This document shows, piece by piece, positions 24,373-37,300 of a stretch of DNA of 64,000 nucleotides. Source of the DNA: Hyperoodon ampullatus (taxonomy: Eukaryota; Chordata; Mammalia; Artiodactyla; Ziphiidae); the NCBI GenBank assembly GCA_949752795.1, contig OX457071.1, positions 75,171,983 to 75,235,982 on the forward strand. Direction: 5' to 3'. The notes below the pieces were generated by a model that did not search any database, was not told the origin of the DNA, and saw only the letters and a program-made list of their open reading frames with translations. Positions within the stretch are counted from its first letter, which is position 1. Each line of letters opens with the position of its first letter. The translations under genes were made by a program, and so were the position numbers.

Positions 24373-24681
24373 GGGCTTCCCTGGTGGCGCAGTGGTTGAG
24401 AATCTGCCTGCCAATGCAGGGGACACGGGTTCGAGCCCTGGTCTGGGAAGATCCCACATGCCACAGAGCAGCTGGGCCTGTGAGCCACAATTACTGAGCC
24501 TGCGCATCTGGAGCCTGTGCTGCGCAACAAGGGAGGCCGCGATAGTGAGAGGCCCGCGCACCGCGATGAAGAGTGGCCCCCGCTCGCCACAACTAGAGAA
24601 AGCCCTCGCGCAGAAACGAAGACCCAACACAGCCATAAATAAATAAATAAATAAATAAAAATTAAAAAAAAAAAAAAAAAA
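24373..24681 (+). mobile_element. CHR-type SINE, long form
   Basis: Full head with GGTTCGAGCCC, long-form tail region and an (AAAT)n / poly(A) end. Perfect 10-bp duplication AGCACCCAGG at 24363-24372 and 24682-24691. Confidence 0.95.
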
Positions 24682-24691
24682 AGCACCCAGG

Positions 24692-26059
24692 ACCCCGAAC
24701 ACTGCCTTTCCATCAGAGTTGAGTTTGCTTTGGGATGGTTGATGGAGAAGGCTGAGGTATTCCCCGAACCACACGGGCTGCTGGTACCCAATTCACACCT
24801 GGAGTGTGTTTACCTGCGAAAAACCGGAAAGGAGGTGGAGACCCCTGCCCGTCGGGGTCCTGCCCTGGTCCGCGACGTACCAGAGGGTCCTCTCTCCAAG
24901 CCCCTCCGTCTTCCTCTTTTGTATTCCTTCCACCCTGACTCTCAGATCCTCCTGCCCCTGGGCTGCCTCTGTCTCCCCCAGGGGGCGGGGTGGGGGGGTG
25001 GGAGCCGCATGTCTAAGTGGGGCCCCTTTCTTTCGGAGTATTTCCCTGGGTCTCCGCAAGGACAGGGGATTCTTGCCTGGCTTCCTTGGGCCTTGGTCCT
25101 CCCTGAGGGCGAGCGGCGGTTGGCAGGAGACATGGTGGGAGTGCTGGTGTGGAGCGGGGGCCCTGGCGGATTCGCACGGGTGAACGGGCAGTGCCATCCA
25201 CCCCGAGTGACAGAACAGCATCTCTTTCCCGGGTGCAGGAAGAATCGCTTCTGGGCTGCCCAGAGAACCAGCCTCTCGTAATGATTTAAAGAAATAAAAG
25301 AAGAGCGCACACCACCTACGAGAAATGTCGTGCACATTCTGAACGAGGAAAAGCATTTTCTTTCCCCTCGCGCTTCCTGTCGGAGGTCGGAAGGGCGGAG
25401 AGAAGCTTACTCAGGAATCACCACCTACGAGCCGTGTCTGGCCTCAGACGAGCTGTGAACAGATGCCTCCGAGACGTCCAGGACAGTAAGATGTGTGTGT
25501 GCTTCCACGGTACGCCCTGCAAAAATTCAGGGAAACCGCTTCGGACTGAGATCGTAGCGGTCCTTCCGTATCCTCGTGGATGCTTGTGTTTCCTCTGGAA
25601 ACACGCCTGCCAGCTGCGCAAGGCTGTGTCTGCCTCCCGGCCTTGGCTGTCGATTAATCGGAAGCTACACGTTTGCCAGAGGTAATAAGCCCAGAGCCGC
25701 CCTGGTGAATGCCCTGGCTTTGCTGCTCCGAGGAATGAAGGGAACGCGTGGGCGTGAGAACCTCATTGGGCGGCTCCAGCGCTAGGGAGAAAGGATGCTC
25801 TGTGCGCCTGGGAACCAGCAGGTGCGCCTTCGGGGCTGCGGGGACTCCGGGCCACCAGTCCGGCAGGAGCCACATCCTCGAGGCATCAGGTGGCCCGGGG
25901 GCAGTCTGGCAACAGGATGAGGAGGAGTCATACAAATAGATCTGCCTTTAAAAACATCGGGACCCTCAGGCTTTCACATGAGGTCACGTGGGGTCGGTGG
26001 TTATCAGCAAGTGGGCGGGAGCATCAGCCTGTCTGCACCCTGGGTGGGAAGGAACTGCA
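24692..26059. other. GC-rich non-coding stretch
   Basis: Overlapping open frames on both strands (for example 24730-25281 plus and 24793-25356 minus) reflect a low stop-codon density. No protein domain, initiator context or splice structure supports a gene. Confidence 0.45.
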
Positions 26060-27090
26060 TTTTCCTGCCCCTCACTGGCTTTTCCTGACTTTTTGACTTT
26101 TTAATTTTTCCAAATGGTAATACCATTCTCTCAGGTACTTCCAAATATTTTCATTACCTCTGAAAACTTGGAAAATAAAGCCGTGGACATACAGGAGAAT
26201 AGAAATCACCCAGAGTCCAGTGACCAGAGATGGCCACCGCTGCTGTCTGACTAAAGTCCCTCCTGGATGCACGTCGTTTTGCATAGTTGAGACTACCCTG
26301 GGCATGATGTTAAGATGGTATCTTGCTTTTTTCCTGCTGAGCTCATGTTATCATAAGCATTTTCCCATGTCACGAGAAATTCCTCATACAATAATGTAAG
26401 GGGGGGGAATGTATATTATTAGCAACTGATACAAGAATTCCTTTTAGGGAAAAATTTGCCCCCTTTTTTGAGGAAAAAGCTCTGGAGAAGCGTGGAGACT
26501 GATTTGTCCGTTTCCCCAGGGAATGGAGAGTGGGCTGGCACCCAGCAGCCTCATCTAAGCCCCTCTGCACATCCCATAATGACACTAAAGTCACCCAAAC
26601 CGTGAAATGCTTGGGGGCCGTGGAAGCTGAGTTCGGGCAGCCCTGGACAAGGGGCTTGGACAGAAAAAATGCATTTGGGAGGAAGGAAGTTCTTGATCAT
26701 CCACACAGTGAGTGGGAAAGCATTGCATTTTCATAACGTGTGGAGAGGAGAATCAGGGCACGTCAATCCCTGATTATCTGAGACAGCAAGGGACACCCTC
26801 TTAGGTCCCTAAGCTGAGATCAGGTTTGCATCCACCATGGTCTTTTGCTGGTTGCCTAGTATTCCATTCAACGGTGGTATCATTTAAATAGCAGTTTGAA
26901 CAACTTTGTGTTTGGATGATTTCCTCGGACTTTGAAAGCACTAGGGCAAATGGTACAAGTGTTTTAAAGAAATCTGTTGCATTGTCACTTGGCTGTTCTC
27001 AAGAATGTCCGTGAATGTATAGGCCTGCAGGCAGCGGTGCAGGAGCCGTCTCTCTGCATCTCCGCCAGCACTTAGCTGCTATTTCGGATT
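26060..27090. repeat. Ancient LINE remnant (L1ME/L2-like), interrupted
   Basis: ATGTTATCATAAGCATTTTC CCATGTC (26346-26372) and GTTGCCTAGTATTCCATTCA (26852-26871) are typical of the 3' part of old LINEs. The stretch 26400-26830 between them is not recognised. Orientation appears reversed (minus) but is not certain. Confidence 0.5.
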
Positions 27091-28579
27091 TACTCCATAT
27101 GTCTCCAAGAAGCTTTTCCTCTGCCCAAGGAGAAGTAATTTGTCTTATAAACCCTGTAATGGCTCACTTCCAGCCTTGTAAAGGTGGCAATTATATTCTT
27201 TTTTATCTTATTGTTATTAGCATGCGCCCTTGAACTAGACTGTAAGCATCTTGAAGGGAGCGTCTGCGCCTTTCTCGTGCTTGACGTGCAATAAACGTTG
27301 AGGGGAGCAGAGACCCACATTTCTTGGAAAGAGCTGGCAGCGCTTGCTGCTCCGGCTTTACATCTGCTGACCCAGATTCATAAGAGGATCAGACTGTAAG
27401 CAGCGTTGTGATTAATTCCATGAGCGCATCCCTGAGGTTCTCTCTGGGGGCTCTGGAGCCCAGGAGGAGTTCTGGAGGGCTGCAGGTGGGTGGACGGTGC
27501 AGTGGTGTCCAGACAGGGCAGCAGGTGGACGAGATGGGGGCAGGAGTCCACCGTCGGATGCTAAAGGGACGAGTGGGGCGGGGGGGCATTGGCCATCACT
27601 GGGGGTCAACAGGGGCTCCGTGAGGAAGTCAAACTGACTGAATTCCTCGTTCTGCCAGGATCACAGGTGCGGCACACCTGGGGAAGGCACACAGCAGGAA
27701 GTTTCTGGAACTTGAGCAAAGTGCCAGCGGTGGTTCTTATGCAAAAACGGAAAGAGGTGGGTTGGATGCAAGGACAAGTTAGTGAAGCCAAAGCTGCCTA
27801 GCAACCGCCCCATCCTTTGCAAAGCTGCCGATCCATGTCTAGATTGTAATGTGGAAACAGGCTTTAGTGGTGGTTCTCAGAGCTTTGTTCTTGTCTCCAA
27901 ACAGGCCAATAGTTTTATTGGTCATGTGGCAGAAGATGTAGAAGGAGGAGGTAAGTCGTGAGTCAGATGTAGGTTTGACTGAAAGCTGGGAAGGGCGTGA
28001 ATACAGTGGCAGACAAGATCAGGATCCAGAAAGGCTCAGTGGATCAGAGAGCCAGGCTGGATTTCGTAAGATGGAATTTAACGTGGCTCCCTGGAAACAA
28101 CGGCACAAGTACAGTGTGGGGGACAGGGGACTTCAGGCGACAGAATTGCCATGTGAGGCTGTGTGGCAGTCAGCAGTTCCCATCTGATCCAGTATCCACA
28201 GCTACAAGACAGGAGATGATGGTCCTTCCGCCTAGGTGCAGCCTGGACCATGACGCTCAGTTCTGAGCACATCAGAGGAGAAGGACAGCGTGGGTCCCTA
28301 TCTCATAAAGAACACTTGAAGGAACAAGAAGGCTAACTTCACAAACAGAAGACTCGGAGAGACATGGGAGGTAGAGCTTTGAATATGCGGAGAGGTGTCA
28401 TTTGGAGGGTGCATGGACTTCTCTTCTGGAGAGGTGGTGTGGTGGTGTGGTTTTGGTAGATGGTGTGTCCCCAGGTGGCCAAGACAATGTCTCTCATCGC
28501 ACATGTTCTTCTGTGTTTCGATCTCGCCATCCTTTGATAAATAAGTGGAGTTTGGTCATCCTGCGCTCGAGGCTGGGCC
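27091..28579. other. Non-coding; short L2/MIR tail near 27.2 kb
   Basis: AGACTGTAAGCATCTTGAAG at 27237-27256 followed by GTGCAATAAACGTTGA is the common L2/MIR-type 3' motif. The rest (27310-28580) is unique-looking and shows no gene. Confidence 0.45.
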
Positions 28580-28990
28580 ACCCTGAGACTTGTTTTGACC
28601 AATAGAATTTGGTGGATGTGTCAGGTAACTTCTGGGTCTTGGCAGGTATGCAGCTTTCGCCTTTGCAGGCTGAAACGCTTGCTTTTGGGGTCCAGTTGTC
28701 ATGAAAAGAAGCACACACTGGTCATTTGGCAAGAGCCATGTGGAACGTCAGCTGTCCTTGTCACGTGCCAGATGTGTGAAGCCACCTGCACGTCCCAGTT
28801 CTAGCTGCCGTCACACCTCAGTCCTCGAGGGACCTCAGTTGGTGCCAGTGGGACTGAAGATCCGCCCAGCTGAGCCCTGCCGAGATATCTGACCCACAGG
28901 ATTCCGAGCAAATCAAATGGTCCTTGTTTTAAGCCACTAACATCTTGGAGAGGAATGTTACTCAGCAAGAAATATACCGGACAGTGATTG
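28580..28990 (+). repeat. MaLR LTR (MLT1-like), endogenous retroviral remnant
   Basis: TTTTGACCAATAGAATTTGG at its left and TTGTTTTAAGCCACTAACAT at its right end are MLT1-type LTR landmarks. It is a solitary old LTR with no internal viral genes seen. Confidence 0.65.
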
Positions 28991-28999
28991 GGAACGTAG

Positions 29000-29165
29000 G
29001 CTTGGAGCCAGCTGCGTGGCCTCTTACTGGCTGTTTGATCTGGAGCAAATCACTTAATTTCTTTGTCCCAGTTTCTTCTGTGAAACAGGGAGGGCCCACC
29101 TCGTGTGATGACTGTGGGGATTAAATAATTTAATGAATGAGAATCACTTGGAACAATCACTGTTC
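29000..29165 (+). repeat. MIR remnant
   Basis: The text TTGATCTGGAGCAAATCACT, then TTTCTTTGTCCCAGTTTCTT and a GTGAAACAGGGA block, is the MIR core in plus sense. Confidence 0.75.
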
Positions 29166-31439
29166 CATGAAACCTGGGGTAGAACGAGGAGGAAGGGATG
29201 GAAGCTGTGAAGGTACAAAATAATCCAACTCTATTGAAAACGCCTCTAACGGAACCATCCAGATGCAGAGTGAGCTGCCTCGGGAGGTGGGGAGACCCCT
29301 CCCCTGGGAGCCTCCCAGTCACGCACAGGCAGCTGCTTGTGGGGTGAGGAGGTTGAGGTCCTCTGTCCCGTCGCGCGGGGGCCGTGTCTTGCTGGAGGAG
29401 GTGCTCAGTGTGCTCCATGCGCTACTCTTGAGTCGACAGAGATAAGAGCCCTCATCCCGCTCACTCGTTACCATTTCGAGATCACCCAACACGTTTGATC
29501 TCCTGTAATGTCTTCCCATCAGCCATGCGTGTCCCTGGACCGGTCCTCCTGAGCTCAGCAGCACCACTCCTGTAAGATCAAGGCCTTGAAGAGCCATATG
29601 GCTTATTCATTACTGAAGGGGTTGCTTGCAGCTCCTTCCTGCCTGTGAAGTCACAGCTGGACCACGAGGCCCTCACCTCTGGGTTTCCTTGCCCCAGACC
29701 TTGTCCAGACTGTCCCGACCTCCCCAAATGCAGGGCCGAAAAGGCACAAAGACAGGTTCACTTCTTTCCAGCTTCTGAGACAAAGAAATAGCCCAGGTAG
29801 CCCCTGAATCACGGAGGCCAAGAAAGGAGCTGCCCACACAGAAGTTCACAAAGAAAGGGAGGCCTGGGTGAGCTGGGGCCAGTGTGATGGGAAAAGGCAG
29901 GGAAAACTTCCTGTCCGTTCCGATCTGATAAAGTGTCCCAGCCCTGGTCCCAAGGGCCCCGAGAGATAACAACACCAAAGTCGCTTGCAATTCAGCTGAA
30001 CACTTCTTACCAGGTCATTCTAGGGCAGGGCACAAGATAGGGAGATAGAAGCAGGGGGACGGGGCCCTGGGCGAGCCTGGGGTGGTTCACTGTCTCCACA
30101 CGTGGGCCTCAAGGGCAGCAGTCCTGGCGCCCTGAACGAGGACAGACTGACCCAAGAGACAGGGACAGGTGGTCACTTTGCCACTCAGTCTGAAGGCCCC
30201 CATGGGGTACTTTCAGAGTGCTCCCCATCTGTGCCACCTTGGGGGTTAATCCCTGCCTCGTCTGAGCTGTAATCATTGGCTAATCAGACAAGGCACTCCA
30301 AGAATCCCAGGCCACGGTTTTTGCTTGCTGTAATGACTTTTCTTTCATTAGAGCAGAGAGTAGGTGACCTAGAAATCTCCTGTGTGAGCTTCTGTCTTCC
30401 GCTAAACAAAAGCAGACACTCCGAAGAAGCAGGCGTGTTTAGAATGCACAGCCCTCCCTCCCCGAGGGTGATTTTGGTCCCCGCTCCCTGAACAGACAGG
30501 AACGAGAGGAGGAGATCACATGATCCTGCTCTTTGCTGCAAACTGGAAAAAAAAAGAAAAAAGGGAGGGGGGAAGCCTCCTGGTATTAGCTTGGGCTAAT
30601 GAGCTCACTGGTGTGTGTCTGGGAAACATCCCAGAATGAATTCATCTGCTGAGATGTCTGTCTTTTGAAAAAAAAGTACCCTTGTAGTGGTGGATGGCAA
30701 AGGAGACACAAACGGGAGCCACGTGAAGCCGGCTCAGGGGCTAAGCCCAAAGCAAGAAGCCCAGGAGGTGGTCAGCACCTGGGCACAAGTTAAGCCTGCC
30801 GTTTGGGGATTAACCCATCGTGGAGGTAAACATAGGGTTTGGTTTTTTTTTTTCCAAAGGAGAAAAATATAACATGTAAGCTGCCATGTCCCCATCATAC
30901 TGGCCCAGCAACTGGGATGGAACAAGGTCCTGTCAGTCTGACCAGGTGGTAGCGTTTCACATTGAACTGTGTCACAGTGACGCGTCTTCTGGTCAGCATC
31001 CAGGGCTGGCATCGTGCTTGCTTCATGCCAGCCCCCCAGCACACGGTAGACGCTCCGTTAAATGCAAATGGACGCAGCTAAGGTGACCTGGAGGCCCTTC
31101 CTAAGATACTGGAGGTGGCAGTAACCATGGTCAGGTGGTTAATTCCGTCTCTTTCAAACATTTACTAGATGTAATTGCCTTAAACGAAAAATGTTCTCTT
31201 TGAAGGAGAAGGCTTCAGAGTACGAGAGAGCTGGACGTGGGTGATGGAGTTGGGGACCCAGAGGTCTTGGGATCTAAGACGCCGGCTTGTGCAAGAGGAG
31301 GTGGGAAGGAAGGTGAACCCCGGGGGGGAACTCCCTTCCCCGCGTGGCTGCAAGGTGGGTGGATCTGTGGCAGCTGTCTGCTCGAATCTCTTCTCTCCTT
31401 CCCAAGTCGTAGGAATGCGGCCAGGCACGGATCCGACGG
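29166..31439. other. Non-coding stretch, nothing recognised
   Basis: No gene-like frame was found. A/T-rich patches at 30270-30370 and 30540-30680 could be regulatory, but nothing specific supports this. Confidence 0.4.
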
Positions 31440-31770
31440 AATTTCCCACTCTCTCTGTCGCTAGATGCGGCCATATGACTAGTTGTCACCAACAGAACGT
31501 GAAAGGAGGTGAAATGCACCACATCTGAGCCAAAGCTTCTTCCAGGGTTTCTTCTCCCTTCCATCAGCTGGATGCAGATGGCAACAGGACCCCAGGGAGA
31601 CACGGGGACGTGACGCCTGGGACCCTGCGTGGTTGAGCACGTGGAGGAGACCCACTCCACTGACCTGGACACTCACCCCGGACTGGGGGGTGAGCAAGAA
31701 ACAGTCCTCCGCTGGGTTGAGTCATTATATTGGGGGATCTGTTTGTTTTAGAAGCCAGCACAATTCCAAG
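31440..31770 (+). repeat. MLT1-like LTR remnant
   Basis: TCGCTAGATGCGGCCATATG at the left and TGTTTTAGAAGCCAGCACA near the right end fit a diverged MaLR LTR. No coding capacity. Confidence 0.45.
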
Positions 31771-33080
31771 TTCACACCTTAGAATGACCGAGGGACGTAA
31801 CCCGGCAGCTCACGAGACTCAGAAGGGGGAGCTGGCGGCCCCAGAGAGCGAGGCCTCGGCCTCTGATGGAGGTGATGGAGCTGCTCGCCTGCAGGGGAAG
31901 AACCACACCCTTCACTCTCATCACCACCTTCGTCGCCCGAAAGTCAGGGTCCACTTCTGGGAGGTGGGCCCTGGGGCGCCACGAGGACTGACACTACGTA
32001 GAAAACTGCCTGACCATTTGTGAGGTACCACGGGAATTTGCTGCAGCTCAGAGAGACACAGAGGAGCTGGGGTCCCGGCCATCACGTGGGGGTGCATACG
32101 ATTCGTTAGCTGTACGGGGGTGCGAGGGGAGGACAATACTGTCCCAGATGGTTAGTATCTGAGCTCCAGTGGTTCAAAGCAGGACAATACGTATTCAGGG
32201 ATTATGTTCAGACTTGTTGGAACACAGACTATGAGAGCGAGTGTGGTGGTGTGTTGTGTGTAGGGGGTTAGGGATGGGCCAGGGCCAGGAAATTAGACTG
32301 GCGTAGGTAGGCAGAGACGCAGGAGAGAAGAGAAGACTCACCTGCTGACGTCCAAAATAGGCTTTGTAGCCGATGGCTAACACTGCCTTCAGGTCAGCCC
32401 CAAAGGAGTGGGGCTGGGACACCCCACGGGCTTAGGAAGGTGAGCGCCCTTGTGTGTGTCCCTGTGCCATTGCAGCAGCGGTGGCGGGGGGAGGTGCTAT
32501 GTCGTGGGGCGGGGCAGGGAAGCAGGGCAACTTTCTCGACTCTCTGAGTCTGAAGGGAAGGAGCTGAGAAAGGCAGCCAGCACCCCCTCAGGCGTCTGCG
32601 TGGTCGTGGTGAGGAGGTGCCCGGGCACAGCACCTCCCTGAGCCATGCAGGTGGCTCATGCGCACCGTCTGTCTGCTGAGAGGGCTGGACCAACCCTGTG
32701 TGTGGTGCTTCCTCCTGTGGAGGAGCTGATACAGGGTGGAGCTCCCTTGAGAGGACAGAGGCACACCGAGCGGCCGGGTGCTTGGGCTTCTGTGCTTGTT
32801 TGCAGCCTCTCCGGCTCACGCTGGTGAGTGCCTGTGCCTGGCCTCCTGTTGACACCTGTGGGCCCACATCTTGGGCTCTGGTTCTGCTTACCATCTCTGC
32901 TAGGATGACGTGATTTCCGCGGCTGAGTCTGGCCTTCCCGAATGTGCGTTCATCCGCGACCGAGGCCTGGTGTCCGTCCACACGCCCTCTGCTACCTGAC
33001 CTCATTCTGCCTGGTTTTGGCTTCCCTGCGGCCACCGTGGTGCCGACAGCTTGGAGAGACCCCGTCCTACTCTGCAATCT
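31771..33080. other. GC-rich non-coding stretch
   Basis: A 227-codon minus frame (33077-32394) is open only because of GC-rich composition. It has arginine/proline-rich sequence without any domain and an overlapping open frame on the other strand. No gene is called. Confidence 0.4.
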
Positions 33081-33095
33081 GGGATGGAATATTTT

Positions 33096-33163
33096 TTTCT
33101 TTTTTTTTTTAACATTTTATTTTATATTGGAGTATAGTTGATTAACAATGTTGTGTTAGTTTG
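33096..33163 (-). mobile_element. Ultra-short L1 3'-end insertion (68 bp)
   Basis: A T-run plus ATTGGAGTATAGTTGATTAA is the extreme 3' end of L1 in reverse. It is bounded by a perfect 15-bp duplication GGGATGGAATATTTT at 33081-33095 and 33164-33178, so the inserted DNA is only about 68 bp. Confidence 0.9.
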
Positions 33164-33314
33164 GGGATGGAATATTTTCTGAGTAGCTCCACCCAGGTAG
33201 CAGACCAGGAGAAAAGGGAACCTCTGAGTTACGTTCTCTCTGGATAATCCTGAGAGACCCCAGGATCTCACAGATGGATGTTAGGACCTAGTTCTCATGG
33301 CCACCCCCATTTTA

Positions 33315-33659
33315 TTTATTTATTTATGCATTCATTCATTCATTTATTTATTTATTGTCTGCATTGGGTCTTTGTTACCGTGTGCGGGCTTTCTCTAGTT
33401 GCGGCGAGCCGGGGCTACTCTTGTTGCGGTGCACGGGCTTCTCATTGTGGTGGCTTCTCTTGTTGCGGAGCACGGGCTCTAGGCGCATGGGCTTCAGTAG
33501 TTGTGGCTTGCAGGCTCAGTAGTTGTGGCTCCTGGGCTCAGTAGTTTTGGCACACGGGCTTAGTTGCTCCGCAGCATGTGGGATCTTCCCGGACCAAGGC
33601 TCGAACCCATGTCCCCTGCATTGGCAGGCGGATTCTTAACCACTGCGCCACCAGGGAAG
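33315..33659 (-). mobile_element. CHR-type SINE, long form
   Basis: In reverse it has the head at 33627-33659, the long-form body and a tail of (TTTA)n/(TTCA)n. Duplication CCCCCATTTT at 33304-33313 and 33660-33669. Confidence 0.92.
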
Positions 33660-33884
33660 CCCCCATTTTCTTTCTTGTTCACTCTGGCTGGCAGTGGTAC
33701 TGTCCCCTCATTGCTGGCAACTCCAGAAGTGCCTCCCATGACCCTGAAATCTGCCAAGGGCCCCCACTTGCTGGAGCACCCATGCCCAGTTTGAGCCCAC
33801 CAACGTGGATGTCTGTGTCAAGGGCACTGGTGACTGCGCTGAAGAATGGAGGGGAGGGGTGCCATCACCATGCTGACAAGGATG

Positions 33885-34390
33885 CTTGTTGCGGGTAGAA
33901 TCGTGTCCCCACAAAGATCTGTTGAAGTCCTAACCCCTGGCACTGTGGATGCGACCTTATTTGGAAGCAGGGTCTTTGTAGGTGTGACTGAGGTGTAAGT
34001 TCAGCATTGCGTGGAGGTGAAGGCAGAGTTTAAGATGACGTGTCTAGAAGCCGAGGGACGCCAGGATTGCAGCCATCACCAGAAGCCACTGGAGAGGCAT
34101 GGCCTCTGCCCAGATGCAGCGCTGCCAGCTGCTGTGTGGCCCCTGCGCCCGGATCCCCAGCATTGCAGAGAAGTGCACATTTTGCTCTGATTTGGTCTCC
34201 TGTTGCACACCCCCGTGTCCCAGAATCCAGGTGCAAACCCACGGGGCCCAGGCCGAGTGACATCTTCTGAGTGATGACCTGCTGAGCCCAGACCACCTCA
34301 CGCACTGAGCTTCCCACTCATTCCAGAACCCACGTGGGTTCTCGCTCCTCATGGGGTGAGCTCTCTCTCCTCAGCAGCCCCAGTTGTGCA
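33885..34390 (+). repeat. MaLR (MST/MLT-like) LTR remnant
   Basis: GTTGAAGTCCTAACCCCTGG and GCGACCTTATTTGGAAGCAG GGTCTTTG are textbook MaLR LTR landmarks. The rest is diverged. This is an old endogenous retroviral LTR without genes. Confidence 0.75.
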
Positions 34391-37300
34391 CCGGGTTAAT
34401 GTGGGAAATTACGAGTCGTGCTGGGCTTTTTACACCTGCATGCGACTCGTTAGAAATGAGTTCCTTCTCTGAATACACATATACCTGGAACAGCTATTAA
34501 CCCACAGTGAAAGCTGATGTTCGGGAAAGGCAGGAATCAAAATATGAAAAAGAAAACATGAGACCTTCAGTTTAGCTTGGGGTCTGCTGTGCTGAGGTCC
34601 CTCTAGTCCTTATCCTGCCGGCCCTGGTCCACAGCATCCCTTCCCCAGGAAGGAGGGCACGGTAACCCCTGGCCAGGCTCCCTGCAAGGGGCACCCACTC
34701 GGGTCTCTCCTGGCAACTGTGCACTTCATCTTGTGGTCTCAGCTTGTACGAGGCCCACAGCATCCCTCAGAGGGCAGGGCCAGGCCTGGGATTTGTGGAC
34801 AGAGTAGACGCTGGGTGAGGGTCAGGGCTCGCAAAGCTGGGGCTGTTCCTAACAGTCCCCATAACAAGGACTTTGGTTTGGAGCACAGTTGAGGTCTTCA
34901 CTTACATCACGGGCTTCTGACGCTTGCCCTGGAGAATAATCGTGGGGGTGGGAGTGCAGATGGATAGGAGTGGGGAGCTGGCATTTCCAGTGGGGCTGGC
35001 TGGGGTCCAGAGCAGCTAAGTGGTCTGAGGATGGGAGGTGCTGGTCCCAAGTCGAGCGTCATTTTCAGACTTCATTGATTAAACATTATCCCTTTAAAGA
35101 CCTGAAGCAAATTTAAAGTAGAGCCCGTGGTCTCCTTAATGGGGATGCTGTTGCAGGGGCAGCTCCTCTGGCAGCCACACCATGGCTTGGAGGGCAGCTT
35201 GGAGCCCAGCCTTCTCCACATTGTGTTCTGGGTGGTTCCCTTGAGATGGAAAATTCCCCTCAGGAATCTTAGGACAAAGGCAGGGGCCAGGCTGGTTGGA
35301 AGACACCTGAGAAAGCAATTGATGGTGATGATGATGATGGTGGTGGTGGTGATGATGGTGGTAGTGGTGGTGGTGGTGGTGATGATGGTGGTGGTGGTGG
35401 TGGTGGTGGTGATGGCGGGCTCGCAAGCGATTCCTCATGCATTTCTCCAGTTTTCTTGTTTTGATTATCCTCGTCCAATGACAAGCACTCCCTTGTGTAG
35501 AAAAGACAAGCGCGCACACGTCTGCAGCAAAGGCATGCGCTGTGTACATTTGTGATGCATCCCGCCATTTTGGAATAGCTTTACCCTGAAGCCCCAGAGA
35601 TGCTTCCTCTATTCCCTTCTCCTCTAATTTTCTGTTCACTCTCTAAATTTGGGTGGGACGGGGCAGTGGCAGGCTGGAGGAGAACGAATGAAAGAAGAAA
35701 GCATAACCTAAACAGAGGTGCTTCTGGTAAAATGATCTTCATGGTCACAATCTGTCTTTCAGAGAAAAAGTCACCATTCTGTGCAATCTTTGGGTCCCCA
35801 CGCTTGACTGTGAAGAGCAGTGTAAGGTGTGAGAAGCCTTTGCAGGGATTCATGACAATGGCCTTGACTTCAGTCTGCCACCCAACAGCATGAATGGACC
35901 CTAACCATCGCCCTCCCGAGTGGCCAGAGGGTCTCCCCGTCTGTCTGGTCCTTTTGGTGAAGTCCTTGTAAGCTGGCCTCCCTCTTTTCTCTGTTGGTCC
36001 CCGTAACCAGGCCCTTGGGCTGGAGGACATCTGCGGGTCCCCACTCACACCACAGCTTCTAAAGCTCACCTTCCCCGGGGCCCTCGGATGGTTCCTGCAT
36101 GCGGGCTCCCTTCCACCTCAGGACCACCAGGGCACCTGCCCTAGGCTGAAGACTGCTTTGTCCCTTTCTCTTTGCATTAGGTTCTGTGTCCCAAAGGAAT
36201 GGTGTCCATCCCAAAGTCCTGGCCAGACTCCTTCCTGGGGTCCCAAGGATTCTCACGTAAATGAGACTCATTCAGTCCGTCCTGTGAGATCAGAGCTCTC
36301 CAGTGGAAAAGCATGTCCACCTTCTCCCAAATCTCAGGCTCAAGGATGGGGAAGGGAAGAGTTTCTATAGACCACTTCATTTCCTTCTGATCCCAGTCAT
36401 CAACTCTTTCAGACCCTGCAAGAGTTTATGAAAGAGTTTATTTACTGCCGTTCTGTAGTAACCCACGTAGCCAAGCAATTGCATGGTGTGTGTAAAAGAA
36501 TTGAGAGGTTTTCAACTGTCCCCCGAGAGGCTGCGAAGAAATAACAAATGGGTTTCTCCTTATAGGGCTTCATACCTGTTTTCTCCCTACGGCAGTGAGG
36601 ACGCTGACTCATCAGGGCAAGTGGTCAGTTAGAATTGGGAGAAGTCTGTCTGGTCTCAGCTTTGCAGTCTGTCCTGGCAGAGATGCATGCAAATAGTGGG
36701 AGAGAGCTGGGAAGAAAACCCTTTCCTGAATCCAAACTCCGATTTCTCAGTTTTAAAAGAGTGTCTTTGATCGAAATCAACAGAAGAGGGCAACTATACA
36801 ACTAATAACCCCAAGGCCTAAATTCACACCGTGTTCCATGCTACAGAAGCTGCAATGGTTGTTATGTTACTAGTAGCACCCCAAGTTCAGTCCATGGGGA
36901 TTGGGACTTCTGAGGCTTCTGAGTAATGCACAAAAAAACAAAGCTCAAGATGATTAGGGGAAAGATGGATATTTGTATATATGTAAATATTACATGTTAT
37001 TAAGTAATATTTAATGAATAACAATAATACTGTGTAGTAACTACTATTATTACATATTTATTACATATTATTAAATAATATGAAACATAGATTATATGTA
37101 GGCACATGCTTCTCCAAATTTCTTCTTTTTTTGCTAATAAGCCCTCAGCCAGGATCATGAAATCCGTTGCCAAGTTTACCATATTAGCAGCCACTTTCAA
37201 AGTCAAAACATAGCAAAGATCCCCACATTGGGCTGTTCCCTGGGACAAGATTTCCTTTTTCCCAGACCAAGCAGCCAGACCAAGTAGCACTGAGGGACAC

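Noticed and set aside
24730..25356. Overlapping 183-187-codon frames on both strands
   Set aside because: No domain or gene context; typical of GC-rich intergenic DNA.
32394..33077. 227-codon minus-strand frame
   Set aside because: GC-rich stop-poor DNA, no domain, competing open frames on plus, no promoter or splice context.
34411..34450. Short inverted repeat ACGAGTCG / CGACTCGT with a 24-nt loop
   Set aside because: An 8-bp stem occurs by chance in a window of this size; it lies at the edge of an old LTR with no further structure.
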